DNA from: Pseudomonas vranovensis DSM 16006
GTDB lineage: Bacteria; Pseudomonadota; Gammaproteobacteria; Pseudomonadales; Pseudomonadaceae
Assembly: GCF_000425805.1 (NCBI RefSeq)
Contig: NZ_KE384459.1
Span: forward strand, 125,149-189,148
DNA: 64,000 nucleotides
Reading direction: 5' to 3'
The translations under genes and the position numbers were made by a program. Under the pieces are notes generated by a model. That model was given only the letters and a program-made list of their open reading frames with translations. It ran no database searches and was not told where the DNA came from. Each line of letters opens with the position of its first letter. Position 1 is the stretch's first letter. Below are positions 34,544-41,166 of the stretch, in pieces.

Positions 34544-36106
34544 TCAGCCCAGGAACAACCGGTAGGCCGGGTTGTCGGTTTCGTCCCAGTAGCGATAACC
34601 CATGTCGTCGAGTGCGTGTGGCAGGCCAGCCTGCTCCTCCTCAGGCACCTCCAGGGCAGCGAACACCCGCGCTTCGGCCGCGCCATGGTTGCGGTAGTGG
34701 AACAGGCTGATGTTCCAGCGCTTGCCCAGGCGCTCCAGGAAGCCCAGCAACGCCCCCGGCCGCTCGGGAAACTCAAAGCGCATCACCCGCTCATTGGCAC
34801 CAGGGCCGGCATGCCCGCCAACGGTATGACGCACGTGCAACTTGGCCAGTTCGTTGTCGGTCAGGTCCAGCGCGCTGTAGCCCTGCTCGCGCAGGTTGGC
34901 CAGCAACTGTTCACGAGGGTCGTTTAGCGGATGGGTCTGCACGCCGACAAACAGCCGCGCCTCCTTGCCGGGGTAGTAGCGATAGTTGAACTCGGTGATC
35001 TGGCGCTTGCCCAGCGCCTGGCAGAAAGCGCGAAAGCTGCCGGGCTGCTCGGGGATCGTCACGGCGATGATCGCTTCGCGCTGTTCGCCCAGCTCGGCGC
35101 GCTCGGCCACATGGCGCAAGCGGTCGAAGTTGACGTTGGCGCCAGAATCGATGGCCACCAGGGTCAGGCCACTGACTTGCTCGCGGGCCACGTACTTCTT
35201 GATCCCGGCCACCGCCAGTGCCCCCGACGGCTCGGTGATCGACCGGGTGTCGTCGTAGATATCCTTGATCGCCGCACACAGTTCATCGTTGCTGACCGTG
35301 ATCACTTCATCCACGTAGTGGCGGCACAGCTCGAAGCAATGGGCGCCAATTTGCGCCACCGCCACGCCTTCGGCAAAGCTGCCGACCTGCGGCAGCACTA
35401 CTCGCTCGCCTGCTGCCATGGCTGCTTGCAGGCAGTTGGAATCCTGGGGCTCGACGCCGATCACCTTGACCTGCGGGCGCAAGTACTTGACGTAGGCGGC
35501 GATGCCAGCGATCAACCCGCCGCCGCCCACCGGCACGAAGATCGCATCCAGTGCGCCGGGCTGCTGGCGCAGGATCTCCATGGCCACCGTACCTTGACCG
35601 GCAATCACGTCCGGGTCGTCGAACGGTGGGACGAAGGTCGCGCCTTCACTGTCGGCAAGTTTCAGAGCATGGGCCAGCGCATGAGGAAAACTGTCGCCGT
35701 GCAGCACCACCTCACCACCGCGCGATCGCACGCCGTTCACTTTCAATTCCGGGGTGGTGGTTGGCATCACGATGGTTGCGCGCATGCCCAGCTCACGGGC
35801 AGCGAGGGCTACGCCCTGAGCGTGATTGCCGGCTGAAGCTGTGACAACCCCGCGCTCGCGCTGGACCGGGCTCAGGCGGCTGAGGCGGTTGTAGGCCCCG
35901 CGGATCTTGAATGAAAACGTCGGCTGAAGGTCTTCACGCTTGAGCAGCACCTGGTTCCCCAGGGCCTGGGACAACGCCGGAGCAGGCTGCAATGGCGTCT
36001 CGATCGCCAGGTCGTACACCGGCGCGGCAAGAATGCGCCGCACGTAGTCGGACAGCAGATTCAGCGACGCGGACGGTGTGCGAGGGCTAACGGCAAGGCT
36101 GGTCAT
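34544..36106 (-). CDS. ilvA: Threonine ammonia-lyase, biosynthetic
   Basis: A 520-residue PLP enzyme converting threonine to 2-oxobutanoate, the first step to isoleucine. The PLP lysine is in FSFKIRGAYNRL, the phosphate-binding glycine loop in VPVGGGGLIAG and the SAGNHAQG motif is present. The C-terminal third holds two ACT-like regulatory domains (segments EFNYRYYPGKEARLFVGV and NISLFHYRNHGAAEARVFAAL), as in the isoleucine-inhibited E. coli enzyme (514 residues). AGGAG precedes the ATG. An Ile-rich leader peptide and an attenuator terminator lie just upstream, so expression is likely controlled by charged tRNA-Ile as well as by allostery. Confidence 0.95.
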   Translation of the reverse strand: MTSLAVSPRTPSASLNLLSDYVRRILAAPVYDLAIETPLQPAPALSQALGNQVLLKREDLQPTFSFKIRGAYNRLSRLSPVQRERGVVTASAGNHAQGVALAARELGMRATIVMPTTTPELKVNGVRSRGGEVVLHGDSFPHALAHALKLADSEGATFVPPFDDPDVIAGQGTVAMEILRQQPGALDAIFVPVGGGGLIAGIAAYVKYLRPQVKVIGVEPQDSNCLQAAMAAGERVVLPQVGSFAEGVAVAQIGAHCFELCRHYVDEVITVSNDELCAAIKDIYDDTRSITEPSGALAVAGIKKYVAREQVSGLTLVAIDSGANVNFDRLRHVAERAELGEQREAIIAVTIPEQPGSFRAFCQALGKRQITEFNYRYYPGKEARLFVGVQTHPLNDPREQLLANLREQGYSALDLTDNELAKLHVRHTVGGHAGPGANERVMRFEFPERPGALLGFLERLGKRWNISLFHYRNHGAAEARVFAALEVPEEEQAGLPHALDDMGYRYWDETDNPAYRLFLG

Positions 36107-36148
36107 CGGTGACTCCTGGTTTTTTCAAAGTGCCCAGGAGAGAGAGAA

Positions 36149-36173
36149 AGAACCCGCCTCCAGGGCGGGTTCT
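36149..36173 (-). terminator. Attenuator terminator upstream of ilvA
   Basis: On the minus strand AGAACCCGCC and GGCGGGTTCT form a perfect 10-bp stem with a 5-nt loop, followed by a T-rich CTTTCTCTCTCTC run. It lies between the Ile-rich leader peptide and ilvA, about 40 bp before the ilvA start. Its 5' arm can instead pair with GGCGGG in the leader (36191-36196 on the plus strand), giving an antiterminator. Confidence 0.8.
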
Positions 36174-36186
36174 GTGCAAGTGCCAG

Positions 36187-36252
36187 CTAGCCCGCCAAAC
36201 TGATAATGGCGGTAATAATGCTGTGCTGAGGCGACTGCAGGAATGTATTCAT
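36187..36252 (-). CDS. ilvA leader peptide (attenuation), 21 aa
   Basis: A short reading frame, MNTFLQSPQHSIITAIISLAG, directly precedes the attenuator. Codons 12, 13, 16 and 17 are Ile (ATT ATT ... ATT ATC), four of 21. Codons 14-15 (ACC GCC) contain segment 1 (CCGCC), which can pair with segment 2 (GGCGGG, codons 19-21 to stop). Segment 2 can alternatively pair with the attenuator's 5' arm. Ribosome stalling at Ile codons would mask segment 1 and favour the antiterminator. No Shine-Dalgarno is seen; a candidate -10/-35 pair lies so close that the mRNA may be leaderless. Confidence 0.78.
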   Translation of the reverse strand: MNTFLQSPQHSIITAIISLAG

Positions 36253-36259
36253 GGCAGGG

Positions 36260-36289
36260 AAACTAGCCCAGCTGTACAGCCAAAGTCAA
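36260..36289 (-). promoter_or_regulatory. Candidate sigma-70 promoter for the ilvA leader
   Basis: On the minus strand TTGACT (36284-36289) and TAGTTT (36260-36265) are separated by 18 nt. The -35 matches five of six consensus bases; the -10 is poor. It overlaps the stop codon of the PACE gene and would start transcription near the leader ATG. Confidence 0.4.
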
Positions 36290-36714
36290 GCGGGCTCTCG
36301 CGCCGACTCCGGCACATCGAACACTCGGTCGAAGCCCCACTGGAATGCAAAGGCATAGACGAAGAAAAACAGGAACAGCGCAAGGTTGGTCAACAACGCC
36401 GCCCACAGGCTGATCTGCAACCAGTACGCAACCACTGGCAACAGGATCAGCACCATCCCGCCCTCAAAGCCCAGTGCATGCACGAATCGCCGCCACAGGG
36501 TGCGACGCCGTTGCGCCTGGCGCGCTTCCCAATACTCGAAGATCCAGTTGTAGAACATGTTCCAGCCCAGGGCCACGGCTGAGAGGATCAGCGAGAGCAC
36601 CGTTGAATGCGCCATGTCCGTATCAAACGCCCAGGACAGCGCCGGCGCCACGCACATTACCGCGATGGCTTCATAGAGAATGGCCTGGACGGCCTTGCGC
36701 GCCTTGCCTTGCAT
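36286..36714 (-). CDS. PACE-family multidrug efflux protein (AceI-like)
   Basis: A 142-residue inner-membrane protein with four transmembrane helices arranged as two bacterial-transmembrane-pair domains. Features are the N-terminal RxxxExxA-type start (KAVQAILYEAIAVMCVAPALSW), WNMFYNWIFEYWE after helix 2 and FEGGMVLILLPVVAYW in helix 3. PACE proteins export chlorhexidine, acriflavine and short diamines. It is divergent from a LysR regulator, as AceI is from AceR in Acinetobacter. GAGGGGA precedes the ATG. Its 3' end overlaps the candidate ilvA promoter. Confidence 0.9.
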   Translation of the reverse strand: MQGKARKAVQAILYEAIAVMCVAPALSWAFDTDMAHSTVLSLILSAVALGWNMFYNWIFEYWEARQAQRRRTLWRRFVHALGFEGGMVLILLPVVAYWLQISLWAALLTNLALFLFFFVYAFAFQWGFDRVFDVPESAREPA

Positions 36715-36781
36715 GACGGGTTCCCCTCGACAGATGAGGCTCCACCCTAGCTGCGTTGAGGCTCGGGTTCAATTGAGCTAG

Positions 36782-36798
36782 ATTGAGCCTCCCTCAAT
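36782..36798. promoter_or_regulatory. LysR-type binding site between PACE gene and regulator
   Basis: ATTGAG-CCTCC-CTCAAT is a perfect 6-bp inverted repeat with a T-N11-A core, the LysR-family signature. A further ATTGAG half-site lies at 36771-36776. It sits 13 bp before the regulator's start codon and about 70 bp before the efflux gene. Confidence 0.7.
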
Positions 36799-36811
36799 CA
36801 GGTTGAACGTC

Positions 36812-37723
36812 ATGTTCGCCAAACTGCCCCTGACTGCCCTGCGCACCTTTGAAGCGGCGGCCCGCCTGGGTGGTTTCAAGGCCGCGGCCGATGAACTTGC
36901 GGTGACACCGGCAGCGGTCTCGCACCAGATCAAACAGTTGGAAACCCACCTGGGCCTGCTACTGTTCCAGCGCCGCGCCCAGCGCGTGGAACTCACCCGC
37001 GAAGGCGAGCAGCTGTACCGCCAGGTACACCAGTCCCTGGGCGACCTGCAACAAAGCCTCGCCGCCTTGCTTCCCGCTTGCGACCAGCAGCAACTCACCC
37101 TGACCACCACCGCGGCCTTCGCCAGCCTCTGGCTGATCCCGCGCCTGGGTGATTTTCATCGACGTCACAGCGACATCCAGGTCAAAGTGCAAACCAGCAA
37201 CGCGCTCATTGACCTGCACCGCGACCGCAGCCTGGACCTGGCCCTGCGCGCCGAGTTCAACGCAGACCCGACGCTGTACCGGATGCCGCTGATGCCTGAG
37301 CATTTTGCCGTGTACACCCCACCTGGCTGGCAGGAGCCACCCGCCGACCAGCCGCTGGTGCTGATCGAAGCGCCGTGGGTATCGGCAAGCGGTGCAGCCA
37401 TCGACTGGAGCCGTTGGTGCGAAATGGCGGGCAAACAGGCATGGCTGCAACGTGCCCGTTTCCATCACTACGACGACGAGCACCACGCCTTGCAGGCAGC
37501 CGCCGCAGGGCACGGGCCGGTGCTGGCGAGCAATGTGCTGGTGGCTGAAAGCCTGCGGCTTGGGGTGTTGCAGCCGTGGCGCCCGGACATTCAGTTGCCA
37601 GCGGCGCAATACAATGCAGTGTGCGTACCGGGTCAGGAGCGCCAGCCAGCAGTGCGTGCTTTTCTGGATTGGCTGTCGGGCCATCGCGGGGCAAAAAAAC
37701 GCTCTACAACCTGCCTTCCTTGA
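36812..37723 (+). CDS. LysR-family regulator, GcvA-like
   Basis: About 303 residues. The winged helix (LTALRTFEAAARLGGFKAAADELAVTPAAVSHQIKQLETHLG) and the short effector domain (LWLIPRLGDFHRRHSDIQVKVQTSN, DLALRAEF) place it in the GcvA/AmpR group. An in-frame ATG three codons upstream (36803) is equally possible. It is divergent from the PACE efflux gene and has a LysR box in the shared 97-bp gap. By analogy with AceR it probably activates the pump in response to a polyamine or biocide. Confidence 0.88.
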   Translation: MFAKLPLTALRTFEAAARLGGFKAAADELAVTPAAVSHQIKQLETHLGLLLFQRRAQRVELTREGEQLYRQVHQSLGDLQQSLAALLPACDQQQLTLTTTAAFASLWLIPRLGDFHRRHSDIQVKVQTSNALIDLHRDRSLDLALRAEFNADPTLYRMPLMPEHFAVYTPPGWQEPPADQPLVLIEAPWVSASGAAIDWSRWCEMAGKQAWLQRARFHHYDDEHHALQAAAAGHGPVLASNVLVAESLRLGVLQPWRPDIQLPAAQYNAVCVPGQERQPAVRAFLDWLSGHRGAKKRSTTCLP

Positions 37724-37840
37724 CGCCAGAAAACCGTCCAGGTGATTGGACAACCCCCCATTCTGCTGCTTGTATCTAAGTCCTACAGCACCGAAAGGTC
37801 GTACAACTTCGCACAACAGGATGGGACGAGGATCGCGACG

Positions 37841-38995
37841 ATGGCCTACACAGTCATGATGGTTTTTGGCACACGCCCCGAAGCAATCAAGATGGCACCC
37901 CTGGCCCAGGTGCTGCGCCAATGGCCAGACGTCGAGCTGAACATCTGCTCCACCGGCCAGCACCGGGAAATGCTCCAGCAGGTGCTCAAGGACTTCGGCC
38001 TGAGTGTCGACGAAGACCTGCACGTGATGACCCAGAACCAGACCCTCAATGGCTTGTCGCAGCAATTGCTCGAGCAACTGGACGCCACTTACACCCGTAT
38101 CAAGCCCGACATCGTCCTGGTCCACGGTGACACCACCACCAGTTTCATCGCCGCCCTCGCCGCCTTCAACCGGCAGATCCCGATCGGCCACGTCGAAGCC
38201 GGATTGCGTACTGGCAACCTCAAGGCACCCTGGCCCGAGGAAGCCAACCGGCGCCTGACGGGGGTGATCGCCGACCTGCACTTTCCGCCCACCAACCGTG
38301 CCCGCGACAACCTGCTGCGCGAAGGCGTGGTGCTGGAAAACATCGAAGTCACCGGCAATACCGTTATCGACGCGCTGCTGTGGATGCGCGAGTACCTGAA
38401 CAAGAGCCATTGGCGGCCGGCCCCCGACTCGCCCCTGGCGCAACTGCGCGATGACCAGCGCATGGTGTTGATCACTGGCCATCGGCGGGAGAACTTCGGC
38501 CAGGGATTCGAGCGCATCTGCCTGGCCCTGGCAGAACTGGCCTTGCGTTACCCCGACGTGCAGTTCGTCTATCCCGTACACCTCAACCCACAGGTACAGA
38601 AAGCCGTGTACGGGTTGCTCTCGCACCAATCGAACATCCTTTTGATCGCCCCCCAGGACTACCAACATTTCGTCTGGCTGATGGACCGCGCCTACCTGAT
38701 CCTCACCGACTCCGGGGGCGTCCAGGAAGAGGCGCCGGCACTGGGCAAGCCGCTGCTTGTGCTACGCAAAGTCACCGAGCGCCCCTCGGTACTCGAAGGC
38801 GGAACGGTGAAGCTGGTGGGCACCCTGACCGAACGAATCGTCAAAGAGACCAGCCTGCTGCTCGATGACGCCGACGTCTACAAACGCATGAGCCGGGTCT
38901 TCAGCCCCTACGGTGATGGCCATGCCAGTGAACGCATCGCTGAACGACTGAGCCGCTGGCTCGAGGAAAACGCTCGCGAGCGCGATGACTCATGA
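37841..38995 (+). CDS. wecB: UDP-N-acetylglucosamine 2-epimerase (non-hydrolysing)
   Basis: A 384-residue cytosolic epimerase interconverting UDP-GlcNAc and UDP-ManNAc. Signatures are VMMVFGTRPEAIKMAPL at the N-terminus, STGQHREML, VHGDTTTSF, GHVEAGLRTGN, ITGHRRENFG, HLNPQV and LTDSGGVQEEAP with VLRKVTERPS. Length is typical (about 376). The chosen ATG has a GAGGA site and starts at the conserved N-terminus; the frame stays open 99 bp further upstream without support. Its stop overlaps the nfrB start by 4 bp (ATGA), so it belongs to the nfr operon and likely supplies UDP-ManNAc to NfrB. Confidence 0.94.
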   Translation: MAYTVMMVFGTRPEAIKMAPLAQVLRQWPDVELNICSTGQHREMLQQVLKDFGLSVDEDLHVMTQNQTLNGLSQQLLEQLDATYTRIKPDIVLVHGDTTTSFIAALAAFNRQIPIGHVEAGLRTGNLKAPWPEEANRRLTGVIADLHFPPTNRARDNLLREGVVLENIEVTGNTVIDALLWMREYLNKSHWRPAPDSPLAQLRDDQRMVLITGHRRENFGQGFERICLALAELALRYPDVQFVYPVHLNPQVQKAVYGLLSHQSNILLIAPQDYQHFVWLMDRAYLILTDSGGVQEEAPALGKPLLVLRKVTERPSVLEGGTVKLVGTLTERIVKETSLLLDDADVYKRMSRVFSPYGDGHASERIAERLSRWLEENARERDDS

Positions 38996-41166
38996 GCCTG
39001 GCGTTCATCGACTTCCTCACCTATGTACTGTTCGGCCTCAAACTACTGGCGATTGCCCTCGCAACGCTGATGTTCCTGCTCGGCCTGGACGACCTGTTCA
39101 TTGATGTCGTCTATTGGGGCCGCAAGCTGGTCCGTCGCTTTCGCATCTACGACAAGTACGAGAAGGCCGACGAAAAGCGCCTGTTCGAGGTGCCGGAAAA
39201 GCCCCTGGCAATCATGGTCCCGGCCTGGAACGAGGTGGGCGTGGTGGGTGAAATGGCACGCCTGGCAGCTTCGACCCTCGACTACGAGAATTACCAGATT
39301 TTTGTCGGCACCTATCCCAACGACCCGCAAACCCAGGCCGATGTCGATGCCGTGTGCCTGCACTACCCCAACGTTCACAAAGTGGTATGCGCCCGCCCCG
39401 GCCCCACCAGCAAGGCTGACTGCCTGAACAACATCATCGATGCCATCCTGCGCTTTCAGAGCGATGCAAAGATCGAGTTCGCAGGTTTCATCCTGCATGA
39501 CGCTGAAGACGTCATCTCGCCCATGGAACTGCGGCTCTACAACTACCTGCTCCCCAACAAGGACATGATCCAGATTCCGGTGTACCCCTTTGCGCCGGAA
39601 TGGAAGGGCTTTACCGCCGGCCACTACGTCGATGAGTTCGCCGAGAACCACGGCAAGGACGTGATCGTGCGCGAAGCGCTCACTGGCCAGGTGCCCAGTG
39701 CCGGGGTCGGCACCTGCTTCAGCCGCCGGGCAATCAGTGCCCTGCTCGAAGACGGCGACGGCATTGCCTTTGATGTTCAGAGCCTGACCGAAGACTACGA
39801 CATCGGTTTTCGCCTCAAGCAAAAGGGCATGAAGTGCATCTTCGCCCGCTACTCCATGACCGACCCGCAACTGGCACTGGAACGTGACTGGCACTGGGGC
39901 ATGAGCCGCGAATTCGCCCAGGTGATTTGCGTGCGCGAGCATTTCCCAAGGGACTGGCAGCACGCAATCCGGCAAAAATCGCGCTGGATCGTTGGCATTG
40001 TTTTCCAGGGCACCAGCAACCTGGGTTGGAGCCGCAAGGGCGCACTCAACTATTTCCTTTGGCGCGACCGCCGCGGCTTGATTGCCTACCTGCTGAGCTT
40101 TCTCGTCAACCTGCTGTTCCTGGTACTCCTGGCGATGTGGCTGGTCACCGTGGTCGCGCCCGACAGCTGGCGTTTCCAGTCGATCCTGGCCGACAGCCCG
40201 ACTCTCACCCTGCTGCTTTGGCTCAACGGCCTGATGCTGATCAACCGCCTGTTCCAGCGGGGTTTCTTCGTCACCCGCTACTACGGGATTGTCGAAGGGT
40301 TGTTGTCGGCGCCGCGGATGATGTGGAGCAACTTCGTCAACTTCTTCGCCAACCTGCGGGCCTTGCGTCAGGTCATGGAGATGGGTGACTCGCGGCGCGT
40401 CGCCTGGGACAAGACCACCCACGAGTTTCCGGCCCTCACTACCCCCATGCGCACGCCCCTGGGCCAGCGTTTGATCGACAAGGGCCTGATTACCGAGGAG
40501 CAGTTGCAGGCGGCTGTCACCAACCCGGTACGCCGGCGCCTGGGCCGCGAGCTGCTGCTGCGCGGCCTGATCACCAGCGAGCAACTGGTGCAGACCCTGG
40601 CCGAACAACTCGACCTGCCCTGGGCGCCGCTCAATCCCTTCAAGATCGACCCCAGGCTGATCGCTCAAATGCCACGCAACCTGGCCGTACACTACGCCGT
40701 GCTGCCCGTGGCCGAAGAAGGCCCGACCCTGGTGCTGGCCAGCGAAAGCCCAGTCAGCCAGGTGTCGCTGGGCGTCATCAGCCGGCAGCTCAAACGCCCT
40801 GTCAGTTGCCGCCTGGCACCGCAAGGACGGGTGACCCTCGGCCTGCGCTACCACTACCCGAGCCCCTGGCAGCACGAGGAAGTCCGGCACATGATCGCCG
40901 TCCTCGAACGCCATCAGGACGATGCCCGACTGCTCGAGCGGGTCTGCCATCACCAGATCAAACTGGGCACCCTGCTGCAGGTGCGCGGCACAGTGCCGGT
41001 GACCCTGTTCAACCAGGCCCTGATCGACTTCAACCCCGACACCATGACCCTGGGCGAGCACTTGATCGAACGCGGCATTATCACCGAAGCGGTACTGCAG
41101 GACGCGCTCGCCGAACAGGCCCGCGAACAGCGTGAAGCCTTTGAACTGACTCGGGAGGTGGCATGA
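38992..41166 (+). CDS. nfrB: NfrB-like membrane glycosyltransferase with c-di-GMP-type C-terminal domain
   Basis: A 724-residue inner-membrane glycosyltransferase. A hydrophobic helix at about 8-30 precedes a GT2 domain with AIMVPAWNEVGVVGEM, FILHDAEDVISP, SLTEDYDIGFRL and RQKSRW (the QxxRW motif). Membrane helices follow at about 360-390 and 400-420. The C-terminus (about 485-715) contains repeated MshEN/GspE-N units (LGQRLIDKGLITEEQL, RLGRELLLRGLITSEQL, LGEHLIERGIITEAVL), a c-di-GMP-binding fold. In E. coli NfrB makes the N4 glycan receptor polysaccharide under c-di-GMP control and needs WecB; here wecB is directly upstream. Overlapping starts and stops link it to both neighbours. Confidence 0.92.
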   Translation: MSLAFIDFLTYVLFGLKLLAIALATLMFLLGLDDLFIDVVYWGRKLVRRFRIYDKYEKADEKRLFEVPEKPLAIMVPAWNEVGVVGEMARLAASTLDYENYQIFVGTYPNDPQTQADVDAVCLHYPNVHKVVCARPGPTSKADCLNNIIDAILRFQSDAKIEFAGFILHDAEDVISPMELRLYNYLLPNKDMIQIPVYPFAPEWKGFTAGHYVDEFAENHGKDVIVREALTGQVPSAGVGTCFSRRAISALLEDGDGIAFDVQSLTEDYDIGFRLKQKGMKCIFARYSMTDPQLALERDWHWGMSREFAQVICVREHFPRDWQHAIRQKSRWIVGIVFQGTSNLGWSRKGALNYFLWRDRRGLIAYLLSFLVNLLFLVLLAMWLVTVVAPDSWRFQSILADSPTLTLLLWLNGLMLINRLFQRGFFVTRYYGIVEGLLSAPRMMWSNFVNFFANLRALRQVMEMGDSRRVAWDKTTHEFPALTTPMRTPLGQRLIDKGLITEEQLQAAVTNPVRRRLGRELLLRGLITSEQLVQTLAEQLDLPWAPLNPFKIDPRLIAQMPRNLAVHYAVLPVAEEGPTLVLASESPVSQVSLGVISRQLKRPVSCRLAPQGRVTLGLRYHYPSPWQHEEVRHMIAVLERHQDDARLLERVCHHQIKLGTLLQVRGTVPVTLFNQALIDFNPDTMTLGEHLIERGIITEAVLQDALAEQAREQREAFELTREVA

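Noticed and set aside
37676..37700. REP element near the end of the LysR gene (GGCCATCGCGGGGCAAAAAAA)
   Set aside because: It lies within the coding region, matches only a few bases of a REP consensus and has no partner arm.
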